Assembly (NCBI RefSeq): GCF_000733925.1
Contig: NZ_JPOO01000003.1
Coordinates: forward strand, 620,001-684,000
Source: Arenibacter algicola
Lineage (GTDB): Bacteria > Bacteroidota > Bacteroidia > Flavobacteriales > Flavobacteriaceae
DNA length: 64,000 nucleotides
Reading direction: 5' to 3'
This document shows, in pieces, positions 24,297-32,090 of this stretch. A program made the translations under genes and the position numbers. The notes below the pieces were generated by a model. The model did not search any database. It was not told where the DNA came from and saw only the letters and a list, made by a program, of their open reading frames with translations. The number at the start of each line of letters is the position of its first letter. Position 1 is the stretch's first letter.

Positions 24297-26921
24297 ATGG
24301 CCCATGTTAAACATTTACTATTTTTTTGCATAAGCCTTTTATACTCCAATTCTTCTTTTTCTCAATGGACCCAAACTTCAGGGCCCATTGGTGGCTCTAC
24401 TGAAGAAATTTTTAAAGTTCAGAATAGCTTAGTTTTAACAACCCAGTGGGGCGGAGTTTATAAATCTATAGATAATGGCGAATCATGGAATCCCAGCAAT
24501 TCCGGTTTCCCTAACAATCCACGTATTTATGACATGTTCGAAAAAGATGGTATTCTTTATACCAGTATCGAAAACAAGGGAATTTATGTCTCTGAAAATC
24601 AAGGCGATAGTTGGACCTCTATAAGTCCTTTACAAAAAGATGAAACCTCATATCACATATTTATCGAAGGAGATAACATTTATGGAGGATTGGCTTATGG
24701 CGGCCTGATATATTCACCTGATAAGGGGGATACTTGGCAGTTCAAAACAGAGGGGACAACTGGTCATCAATTTGTCAACTTACATGTTTACAATTCAAAA
24801 CTTTATGCCAAGCGAAATAATAAACTATACGAAACCCAAGACCATGGGGATACATGGGTCGAAATTATTGTGCCGGGGCTCTCGCCAAATGGAGTAAGCT
24901 CAATGACGACACATAATGATATGTTGTTTATTGCAGATCAATCCAACGTCTTTTTTAGTCAAGATGCATTAACCTGGACTAACGCCAATATACCGTCCCC
25001 CGGGGCAAGTATAACCAGTATGCAGAGTCATGAAGGGACCTTGTACGCTACCACGAACAAGGGAAGATATTTTTACTTATCGGAAATTGGACAAAGTTGG
25101 ACGTTAGTCCAGAAGCCTAATACTGAAGGTTTTGTTAGTAATCTTTTGTTCTTGGATGAAGGTATAATTATGTCTGCCTCCGACGGTATTAATAAAAGTG
25201 TCGATGACGGGCTAACATGGTCAGTGAAAAACAATGGTATTAGGGCACAATCTGCGTATAGCATGGCCAAAAACGAAAATTATGTTTTTGCCTCTGGAAG
25301 CGACGGTATTTACAGATCGAATGACAATGGTCAAAATTGGAGTATTGTAAATAATGAATTCTTGAGACCAAGATATCCTCAAAACACTCCAGATATAGTT
25401 AACGTGGACAATACCCTTTTTGTTAGCACTTTTGGAGGGGTTTTCAGTTCAAGCGACAATGGAGATTCATGGGTTCCCAAATATCTTTCTAATTCTTATT
25501 CTAAGTATACCGGGCATCTGGCATATGACAACGGTGTTTTGGTTACTTCCGAATCTGGAACCGGTGTGCTTCTCTCCACCGATATGGGAGAAACTTGGAT
25601 TTTAGCTCAAACCGCTGGTCTAAATCCTAATTTTCAATACATAAGCATGTTGATTAAAGGAGATACTATTGTCTTAGGGACCTATCAGGGTGAAATATTC
25701 CTCTCCACAGATTTGGGACAGAGTTGGAGTGATATTGCTATACCAGGACAATATAGCAATCAGCGTCCCATTGATCTAGAATATCATAATGACAAACTTT
25801 ATGTAACAACAACCCAAGGTCTTTGGGTAAGTGAAGACCTTGGCGGTCACTGGCTGCCCTTTATAGCCAACGATACACAATACATGTGGGACGTAGAGAT
25901 TTTAGGGGATGCCGTATACGTGGCCACTTTTAATGGGGTTCAGGTAAGTACCGAAGGAAGAAGTTCTTGGTATCCCCTGACCGAGGGAATGGGACCCAAA
26001 CGTATCATCAAGCTATTAGTACACGATGATGTCATGTTTGCAGCAATTGAGGCCAATGGAATTTGGTCAAGGCCACTTTCAGAGCTGGGCGTCCCTCCAC
26101 CAGATGACGACAAGGATGGAATTGCGAATGTAGACGATGTTTGTCCTAATACATTTCCTGGAGTTCCAGTGAACAATTCTGGCTGTGACCTGATCGCTTT
26201 GAATGCTATAAGTGTTTATGGCGCGACCCCTACCTGTCCCAATGTCGACAATGGGATCATTGAAATAGCTACTACGCTTATAGGCTATAGCTTTGATATT
26301 CATATTGTAGGTGAAGGAAGGGACCAAAGTTTTAAAGCTATAAATTTGAATGGAAATTTAAAAGTAGACGACCTAGCGCCAGGTACTTATGATGTCACGG
26401 TTTCTATACCCGCTGTTCTTCATGAGCAAACTTTCGGGGTTAAGGTTAACGAGCTGAGCAGTATTGCTGGAAAGTTTCAAGGAGCTGATTATAAATCCCG
26501 AAGTGCTAGATATATCGTTTCGGGAAGCAACGAGTATATGGTAAATGTCAATGGAATTCAAAAAAAATACGTATTCGATTCCACCATAGATAACGAGATT
26601 GTACTACATAACTTAAAAATGTCGAACAAAGTTCTTATTTCAGGAAATAATGATTGTCAGGGAAAAATTGACGATTCATTTTCTCTGGAAGCTCAAATTA
26701 TGGTCTATCCGACCATTACCTCTGGCCTGCTGTCAATGTCGGGCGGATCTACGGTTACCGAAATAAGAGTTTATAATTCAGTTGGGCAGCTTGTTTTAAG
26801 TGAAAAAACAGAAACTGGAGGGGTTAACAACATTCATTTGGATAATTGTACTCCCGGATTGTATATCGTACATGTTTTGTCAAAAGGAGATTTAGAATCC
26901 TTTAAAATCATTAAACTATGA
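24297..26921 (+). CDS. T9SS-secreted multi-repeat propeller protein
   Basis: 874 residues, exported (signal MAHVKHLLFFCISLLYSNSSFSQ). About a dozen BNR/sortilin-like repeats (GVYKSIDNGESW, GIYVSENQGDSW, LIYSPDKGDTW, GVFSSSDNGDSW, VLLSTDMGETW) form one or two beta-propellers over residues 25-600. A Ca-binding thrombospondin type 3-like segment follows (PPDDDKDGIANVDDVCPNTFPG), then a beta-rich part and a type IX secretion C-terminal domain (about 800-874, VYPTITSGLLSM...GQLVLSEKTETGG...CTPGLYIVHVLSKG...FKIIKL). It is likely attached to the cell surface or released. Ligand unknown. Its stop overlaps the start of the next gene (ATGA). Confidence 0.9.
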   Translation: MAHVKHLLFFCISLLYSNSSFSQWTQTSGPIGGSTEEIFKVQNSLVLTTQWGGVYKSIDNGESWNPSNSGFPNNPRIYDMFEKDGILYTSIENKGIYVSENQGDSWTSISPLQKDETSYHIFIEGDNIYGGLAYGGLIYSPDKGDTWQFKTEGTTGHQFVNLHVYNSKLYAKRNNKLYETQDHGDTWVEIIVPGLSPNGVSSMTTHNDMLFIADQSNVFFSQDALTWTNANIPSPGASITSMQSHEGTLYATTNKGRYFYLSEIGQSWTLVQKPNTEGFVSNLLFLDEGIIMSASDGINKSVDDGLTWSVKNNGIRAQSAYSMAKNENYVFASGSDGIYRSNDNGQNWSIVNNEFLRPRYPQNTPDIVNVDNTLFVSTFGGVFSSSDNGDSWVPKYLSNSYSKYTGHLAYDNGVLVTSESGTGVLLSTDMGETWILAQTAGLNPNFQYISMLIKGDTIVLGTYQGEIFLSTDLGQSWSDIAIPGQYSNQRPIDLEYHNDKLYVTTTQGLWVSEDLGGHWLPFIANDTQYMWDVEILGDAVYVATFNGVQVSTEGRSSWYPLTEGMGPKRIIKLLVHDDVMFAAIEANGIWSRPLSELGVPPPDDDKDGIANVDDVCPNTFPGVPVNNSGCDLIALNAISVYGATPTCPNVDNGIIEIATTLIGYSFDIHIVGEGRDQSFKAINLNGNLKVDDLAPGTYDVTVSIPAVLHEQTFGVKVNELSSIAGKFQGADYKSRSARYIVSGSNEYMVNVNGIQKKYVFDSTIDNEIVLHNLKMSNKVLISGNNDCQGKIDDSFSLEAQIMVYPTITSGLLSMSGGSTVTEIRVYNSVGQLVLSEKTETGGVNNIHLDNCTPGLYIVHVLSKGDLESFKIIKL

Positions 26922-27613
26922 AAACACTACTGCAAAGATATACTATGGTATTTACATTTTTGATTGCATTTATAGCTGGGTGTTCGAAATCGGGATCAGA
27001 GACAAATAAAATGGAATCAATACTACCTGGAAAAGCTGTTGGTATTCTACCGGTAAATGGCGAAACGTGCACTGATTTTGAGGAGGTTTCCGGAGAAGCG
27101 AACATGGCGACTATCACCATAAGTTGGTCAGCTGCTGAAAATGCCTCTAGCTATTTAGTACAAGTTTTTGAATCTGATGTCGAAATTGGTGATGCGACAG
27201 CAACAACCAATCAAAGCAAATTTACACTCGAAAAAGGAAAATCATACTCATGGATGGTAACTGCAAAGAACAATAATGGTGAGACCCAAAGTGATACCTT
27301 TTCATTTATCACACCCGGTGAGGCGATAGGTAATTATGTACCGTTCGCCGCCGAAATTACTATGCTTTATAATACAAATAATGGTGAATTGGCTATATCT
27401 TGGATTGGGAACGATGAAGATGGGGATCTTTTGACCTATGATGTTGTTGTAATGGAAAATGATGCCATCATTGAGGAACAAGAAGATTTGACAACAGTTG
27501 AATTGGATCCTATTAATGCTTTAGCAGGAGCCACATATAACGTTCAGGTAAAAAGTAAAGATAGTTTTGGAAATTTCTCTGTTTCTATTCACACTATAAC
27601 CATAGCCGATTAG
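26918..27613 (+). CDS. Lipoprotein with fibronectin type III-like domains
   Basis: 231 residues. Lipoprotein signal MKTLLQRYTMVFTFLIAFIAGC. Two fibronectin III-like beta-sandwiches are likely: about 48-130 (TITISWSAAENASSYLVQVFESD, SYSWMVTAKNNNGE) and about 140-231 (ELAISWIGNDEDGDLLTYDVVVMEND, TYNVQVKSKDSFGN). The start overlaps the stop of the propeller gene by 4 bp, so they are co-transcribed and coupled; the lipoprotein may anchor or assist the secreted partner (inference). Confidence 0.85.
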   Translation: MKTLLQRYTMVFTFLIAFIAGCSKSGSETNKMESILPGKAVGILPVNGETCTDFEEVSGEANMATITISWSAAENASSYLVQVFESDVEIGDATATTNQSKFTLEKGKSYSWMVTAKNNNGETQSDTFSFITPGEAIGNYVPFAAEITMLYNTNNGELAISWIGNDEDGDLLTYDVVVMENDAIIEEQEDLTTVELDPINALAGATYNVQVKSKDSFGNFSVSIHTITIAD

Positions 27614-27701
27614 TTAAATACAGTTATTATTACTATAAAGGTAGTCTTGAAATTTAATTTTTTTCACCTTACCCAAAACAAAGTGTCAAAACGCAAAACA
27701 T

Positions 27702-27752
27702 TATAAATGTTGATCTTAGGTTTGGTCTTACAAATTGATAGAACATTACCAA
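27702..27752. repeat. Direct repeat flanking the T9SS gene pair, right copy
   Basis: Partner of 24110-24161 (TATAAATGTTGATC...GATAGAACATTACCAAT). Confidence 0.6.
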
Positions 27753-27915
27753 TGTAATATTGAGAACGTTTTTTTAAAAGGTCTCGCTGGCTGAGCCAAA
27801 ATATAGATGCTCCTTGAATGATTAATTGACTGAACCCCAGATAGCTGACTCCCTAAATTATTCCCCCTGGGCTTTTTCTTTACGGCCCGCCCAGTTTTGA
27901 CTTAAATATTGGGAG

Positions 27916-28083
27916 GCCTAATAAAAGGCATTAAACCTCAGGGCAAGCCCTGAACCCAATAAAAGGAATCGACCCAAGGGTCGAGGTATTGAACCTAGAT
28001 CCCGCCGAAAAAGGCGGGATTAGTTCAACTTGCAATTTTCAGTGCGTCTTACCGACTTCTCAAAATTGAGTTTCACTAATAAA
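27916..28083. repeat. Solo 120-bp hairpin repeat with leader hairpin
   Basis: A full unit of the family arrayed at 22582-23060 (27965-28083), preceded by ATAAAAGGCATTAAACC and the small hairpin TCAGGGC-AA-GCCCTGA. The leader is shared with the copy at 29243-29427 but missing between units of the tandem array. Confidence 0.88.
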
Positions 28084-28212
28084 AAACATGAACATAGCAA
28101 CAACTTTGCCTTCGCCCCACCTTTCAAAAAAAGAAAGAGAAGGCACTGTAATTCTATGGCTTTAAAACGCTCAGTTGGCAAGAGTAACCTTAAGCCAAAA
28201 TGAAAATTAAAC

Positions 28213-28249
28213 ATAAAAAAAACGTTCTCCCCACAGTTGGAAAGAACGT
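28213..28249 (-). terminator. Terminator of the collagen-like gene
   Basis: On the minus strand ACGTTCT/AGAACGT (28222-28228 with 28243-28249) is followed by TTTTTTTTATG, 26 bp after the stop codon. Confidence 0.75.
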
Positions 28250-28274
28250 CTTTTATTATATCGATAGACTTATC

Positions 28275-29084
28275 CTATTGTAAATCGAAATAAGAAATCA
28301 CTTCTTCATAACTCATTTTCTTAAAATCCTTCTGGACGCCTTTAGCCGTAGGTGCTATGGTAGTAGCCGGAATGATCACAAACCTAACACTGATTTCCAA
28401 CGGATCTGTTAAATGGGTATATTCTAGACGATAGGAAGGCGTTACATTGATTCCTAAACTATTCAATGTTAGCATAGCGGTATATGCAACTGCCATCATC
28501 TCGTCTGCATGATATACATAGGGCATTTGAACAATTTGGCCCGTACTCAATTTAAGATATACCAAAATAACATCCTGATCCAAAGCCGCTTGCGTTAATA
28601 GCGCAGTGCTGTAACTGGCATCGTACATATCCCCATAACCAGCGGTCTTTTGAGAAATTGTAAAATCGCTTTCCGTTAGGGCGATCCAAGTACTGGCAAC
28701 TACTGTCGCATCCACTCCATCAACACCATCTTGACCATCAGCACCATCTTGACCATCAACACCATCTTGTCCATCAACACCATCTTTGCCATCTTGGCCA
28801 TCTTGGCCATCGGCACCATCTTGACCATCAATTCCATCAACACCATCTTGGCCATCAACACCATCGATTCCATCTTTTCCGTCAATTCCATTTTGGCCGT
28901 CGGCTCCGGCATCCCCAGTTTCCCCTTTGTCGCCCTTTGGTCCCTGCTCTCCTTGTATACCCTGCTCTCCTTGAATACCTTGAAGCCCCATAGCTCCATC
29001 AACGCCATCATCTACACTACATGAGGTCAGTGAAATAGACGACAACAATACACAACAAGCAATAATTTTAAAATGTTTTTTCAT
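28275..29084 (-). CDS. Collagen-like Gly-X-Y repeat lipoprotein
   Basis: 269 residues. Lipoprotein signal (MKKHFKIIACCVLLSSISLTSC). Residues about 33-128 are about 30 unbroken Gly-X-Y triplets, at first of the GIQGEQGPKGDKG type and then a monotonous run of GVDG/GQDG/GADG units rich in Asp. The C-terminal globular part (about 130-269, STWIALTESDFTIS, YLKLSTGQIVQMPYVY) resembles no family I can name. The triplets should form a triple helix and trimerise, giving a surface stalk. The repeat DNA is prone to slippage, so repeat number may vary between strains. Confidence 0.9.
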   Translation of the reverse strand: MKKHFKIIACCVLLSSISLTSCSVDDGVDGAMGLQGIQGEQGIQGEQGPKGDKGETGDAGADGQNGIDGKDGIDGVDGQDGVDGIDGQDGADGQDGQDGKDGVDGQDGVDGQDGADGQDGVDGVDATVVASTWIALTESDFTISQKTAGYGDMYDASYSTALLTQAALDQDVILVYLKLSTGQIVQMPYVYHADEMMAVAYTAMLTLNSLGINVTPSYRLEYTHLTDPLEISVRFVIIPATTIAPTAKGVQKDFKKMSYEEVISYFDLQ

Positions 29085-29696
29085 AAAATAGATTTGATTG
29101 GTTTGGTTTATATTTTTATCAAAATTTACTTGAAGAAAAAAACGTATCAGTCATGTTTATATTGTAAGAAAAATGCCACATTGTTGTTGTAAAAGGCTAA
29201 TTCCCTGAAAACATGTATACTTAGCTTTTTATTTTTTTTTTTATAAAAGGTATTAAACCTCAGGGCAAGCCTGTCTACCGACAAAGGCAGGCCCTGAACA
29301 CAATAATAGGAATCGACCCATGGGTCTAGGTATTGAACCTAGATCCCGCCGAAAATGGCGGGATTAGTTCAACTTGCAATTTTAAGTGCGTCTTACCGAC
29401 TTCTCAAAATTGAGTTTCACTAATAAATAGCAATCTCCTCTGCGCCTACTTACGGGCAGTTAAAAAAAAGTTCATTGACGAAGATTTTATTAATTTGAAA
29501 AGGAGTCCATGAATCTAGCAAAATTGCTAGATTTATTCATTGAAGATCTACTGCTTTTGATTGGACCTTTCACTACCTTATCTTTTTAATTAGGACGTAA
29601 CCAAGGTTCAAGTTACATAACCCTCCTGTAAAAAAATCCATGGCAAGTAGGCGCAGGATATTTTAGTTATAACCAAGCCATCGACCCAACCGGCTC
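29085..29696. other. Gene-free stretch with hairpins and a repeat copy
   Basis: No gene seen. Contains a solo 120-bp repeat (29243-29427) and an inverted pair CTGCGCCTACTT (29440-29451) / AAGTAGGCGCAG (29645-29656) enclosing about 190 bp that itself has a central hairpin around TCTAGCAAAATTGCTAGA (29514-29531). Confidence 0.6.
29243..29427. repeat. Solo 120-bp hairpin repeat with longer leader
   Basis: Third location of the family. The leader hairpin (CTCAGGGCAAGCC) here is interrupted by TGTCTACCGACAAAGGCAGG, then the full unit from 29306. The hairpin loop is GAAAAT. Confidence 0.88.
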
Positions 29697-29732
29697 AAAA
29701 AATAAAAGATCTATAAGATCTTCCATTTTTTA
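29697..29732 (-). terminator. Terminator of the pheC operon
   Basis: On the minus strand AAGATC-TTATA-GATCTT lies within flanking AAAAAAT/ATTTTTT pairs and is followed by a T-rich run; 75 bp after the pheC stop. Confidence 0.7.
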
Positions 29733-29806
29733 TGCCGTATTATTGGGTTGGCAGCTATCCAAATCAGGAAAGATAGCAAATAGCGTTTATAGCCTTGCAC
29801 AAAAAA

Positions 29807-30643
29807 TTACTCCAATTTGGCAATTTCCTGCTGTAATAGTTTTTCCACTATACTATCCTGTTTTTTTACTAAAAGCCATTCATCAATAAGCCTTTTAAAA
29901 ACGGAGTCTTTTTGGATCAGATAGCCAAAGTCAAAAGAATTAAAGGGCTTGTTAAGGCTAACAGCTTCCAATTCTTTATGTATTTGTTCTTGTATTCTGG
30001 TTTCTATAGCATCCGTAACCATTACATCTGCTTGTTTGTCTATCAGTTTTTGAAAAATGGTTATGTTGTCTTCATTCAATATCAGTGTGGCCTTTGGAAA
30101 ATTTTCCCTGGCGAAAGATTCATTGGTACCGCCAGGATTAAAAATAACCTTAACCTCTTTTCTGTTAATGCTTTCTATACTATTGTATAAAGAAACATTT
30201 TCATCCCGAGTTATAGCAACCTTTCCGCTAGAATACACCGGAATGCTAAATAATGCCTGTTTTTCTCTAGCGCTGGTAATGGTGATGCCACTCATACCAA
30301 CATCAAACTTTCCCTCCATTAAATCTGTCATTAATGTAGGCCAAGTGGTTTCTATAAATTTAAGGTTTACACCAAGGTGCTTGGCTAAATCTTTGGCCAT
30401 TGCTATATCTATTCCCAAATAGTTGTTACTAGAGTCTGTTTTATAGGAAAATGGCATAAAATCACCTGTAGTACCAATATTAACGGTATCCCTGCCAAGT
30501 ATAGTATTTAATATTGGTGATACATTGGCTGCAACCGAATTAGAATACTTGTTGGTCCTGGATAATTTAGGGCTGCAGGCCGTAAGTAGTAGTAATACGA
30601 ATACAAGGACTATATTCTTAATTTGGAAGTTAATTTTAAACAT
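29807..30643 (-). CDS. pheC: Exported cyclohexadienyl dehydratase (PheC-type)
   Basis: 278 residues, lipoprotein signal (IVLVFVLLLLTAC). The fold is that of an amino-acid solute-binding protein, but diagnostic stretches match cyclohexadienyl dehydratase as I know it: IGTTGDFMPFSY, FIETTWPTLMTDLMEGKFDVGMSGITIT, VIFNPGGTNESFARENFP and ADVMVTDAIETRIQEQ. PheC converts prephenate to phenylpyruvate and arogenate to phenylalanine. No transporter permease or ATPase is adjacent. Instead it is followed upstream in the same operon (37-bp gap) by an exported aminotransferase, which together could make phenylalanine outside the cytoplasm. An ordinary binding protein remains possible. Confidence 0.8.
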   Translation of the reverse strand: MFKINFQIKNIVLVFVLLLLTACSPKLSRTNKYSNSVAANVSPILNTILGRDTVNIGTTGDFMPFSYKTDSSNNYLGIDIAMAKDLAKHLGVNLKFIETTWPTLMTDLMEGKFDVGMSGITITSAREKQALFSIPVYSSGKVAITRDENVSLYNSIESINRKEVKVIFNPGGTNESFARENFPKATLILNEDNITIFQKLIDKQADVMVTDAIETRIQEQIHKELEAVSLNKPFNSFDFGYLIQKDSVFKRLIDEWLLVKKQDSIVEKLLQQEIAKLE

Positions 30644-30680
30644 GGATTAATTTTAAAAAACGTGCCTTAACACGATAATT

Positions 30681-31778
30681 TTATGCCTTCCAAAGTTCCG
30701 TAAGAACTTTTGTAAATTCTTTAATTTCTTCCACCGTTCCCATACTCACTCTACACCACTTCTTGCCCAAATAGTCACGGGTCCCGATCAATATTCCCTT
30801 ATTTTTCATATCCATCATAAAATCCGTTGGATATTTTGAAATATCAAAAAGAATAAAACTAGTCTGCGACGGAATGTAGTCGATTTCCAATTTGCTCAAA
30901 GTCTCCACTACAATGGCTTTGGATTCTGTGTTTTTTTTTACCACAAAATCTACAAAATTCTCGTCATCAAGGGCCACCGTAGCAACAGAAAAGGAAGGAG
31001 AGGATATAGGGAGACCGGCAAAAATCATAAATTTTTCCAATTCATTGACCCACTCATTATGTGCAAAACCATACCCAATACGTAGGCCTGCCAAACCATA
31101 TACTTTGGAGAATGTTTTAATCACCATGACCCTTGGATTTATAACCATATCTATCATCGATTCCGGGTTATCGCAGAATTCAAGATAGGCCTCATCAATT
31201 AAGACGTAGGAATATTTAGTGGCCTCAGTAATAAACTGCCTAAGCTCTTGAGAAGCTACGACCGTACCAATAGGATTATTGGGATTGACAATATATACCA
31301 AACCCGGATGCTCTTGGGTTTTGGCCAACATAGCATCCAAATCAAGGGTATGATCTTGTTTTAAGCGTATATAGTGTGCTTTTCTGCCAAACTTTTCCAA
31401 CATGGAAGGCAATATATCAAAGGTAGGTGTGGCAGTGGTTACATCACCTTCCCTTTGTAGCATAAAATGTACGACAGCTTCCAAGATACCGGAGGAGCCA
31501 GCACCCAATAAAATGTTTTCCGCTGTTAGTTGAAAACGTTTTGCCAGGGCTATTTTTAGTTGAGGTATTGACGGAAAAGCATATCTATTAATAGCTGAAG
31601 CAGAAGTTAAATAGGACTTTTTTACATGTTCCGAGCACCCATATGGATTTTCATTGGAAGCTAATCTAAGATAGGTATCACCTAGGTTGGTCTTTGGCAT
31701 GGCAATTCCTAAATGTGGAAGTATTACCACTCCCGTAGAACCGAGTGTTGCCTTTGATAACCAGTTTCTTCTATTCAT
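30681..31778 (-). CDS. Exported HisC-like PLP aminotransferase
   Basis: 365 residues. Class I/II PLP enzyme of the histidinol-phosphate/aromatic aminotransferase type: RLASNENPYGCS, GAGSSGILEAV, VYIVNPNNPIGT, LIDEAYLEF, the PLP-lysine in KTFSKVYGLAGLRIGYG, and the late CRVSMGT. Unusually it starts with a twin-arginine-like signal (MNRRNWLSKATLGSTGVVILP), so a folded, cofactor-loaded enzyme may be exported by Tat. ATG 31778 is preferred over a TTG two codons upstream. It lies 37 bp before pheC in the same direction. Likely amino group exchange on phenylpyruvate/arogenate (inference). Confidence 0.85.
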   Translation of the reverse strand: MNRRNWLSKATLGSTGVVILPHLGIAMPKTNLGDTYLRLASNENPYGCSEHVKKSYLTSASAINRYAFPSIPQLKIALAKRFQLTAENILLGAGSSGILEAVVHFMLQREGDVTTATPTFDILPSMLEKFGRKAHYIRLKQDHTLDLDAMLAKTQEHPGLVYIVNPNNPIGTVVASQELRQFITEATKYSYVLIDEAYLEFCDNPESMIDMVINPRVMVIKTFSKVYGLAGLRIGYGFAHNEWVNELEKFMIFAGLPISSPSFSVATVALDDENFVDFVVKKNTESKAIVVETLSKLEIDYIPSQTSFILFDISKYPTDFMMDMKNKGILIGTRDYLGKKWCRVSMGTVEEIKEFTKVLTELWKA

Positions 31779-32090
31779 TTCCAATCAATTTTGAAAATAA
31801 GTTACGTATTTTTTTTATATAGGGTAAAACAGTTAAATGCTTTAGTTTTATTTTTACCTATTATGGAAATATGACACCTAATTATTGCGAATAGCTATTG
31901 GATTAATTCTTGAAATTACAAGATACTTCCACGCACATTGCCATCCCTCCTATCCCTTTGGCTCCACTCAGGACAGGCTTTGGATCGCATAATAAGCCCG
32001 CCTGAATGACAATGTCGGGCAGGCCCGCCTGAATGACAATGGCGGGCGTTCGGGCGGGTGCCATTTAAAAGCTAACTATTTCTTTTGAAT
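31779..32090. repeat. Dispersed GC-hairpin repeat cluster
   Basis: A copy of the dispersed family (CCACGCACATTGCC at 31929, CCCTCCTATCCCTTTGGCTCC, then GCATAATAAGCCCGCCTGAATGAC...). From 31995 to 32060 there are two and a half GCCCGCCTGAATGACAATG units, inverted near the end by CGGGCGGGTG, giving strong hairpins. It lies just after the end of the ABC permease gene (minus strand) and may act as its terminator. Confidence 0.7.

Larger units (their letters stand above)
27614..28212. other. Gene-free stretch with repeats
   Basis: No gene seen. Holds the right copy of the 52-bp direct repeat (27702-27752) and a solo 120-bp repeat with its leader (27916-28083). Confidence 0.65.

Noticed and set aside
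28731..29024. Plus-strand frame opposite the collagen-like gene
   Set aside because: It is the antisense shadow of the Gly-X-Y repeats (Ile/Thr/Leu monotony).
29807..30643. Amino-acid ABC transporter binding protein
   Set aside because: The fold matches, but the PheC motifs and the lack of permease and ATPase genes favour cyclohexadienyl dehydratase; kept as an alternative.
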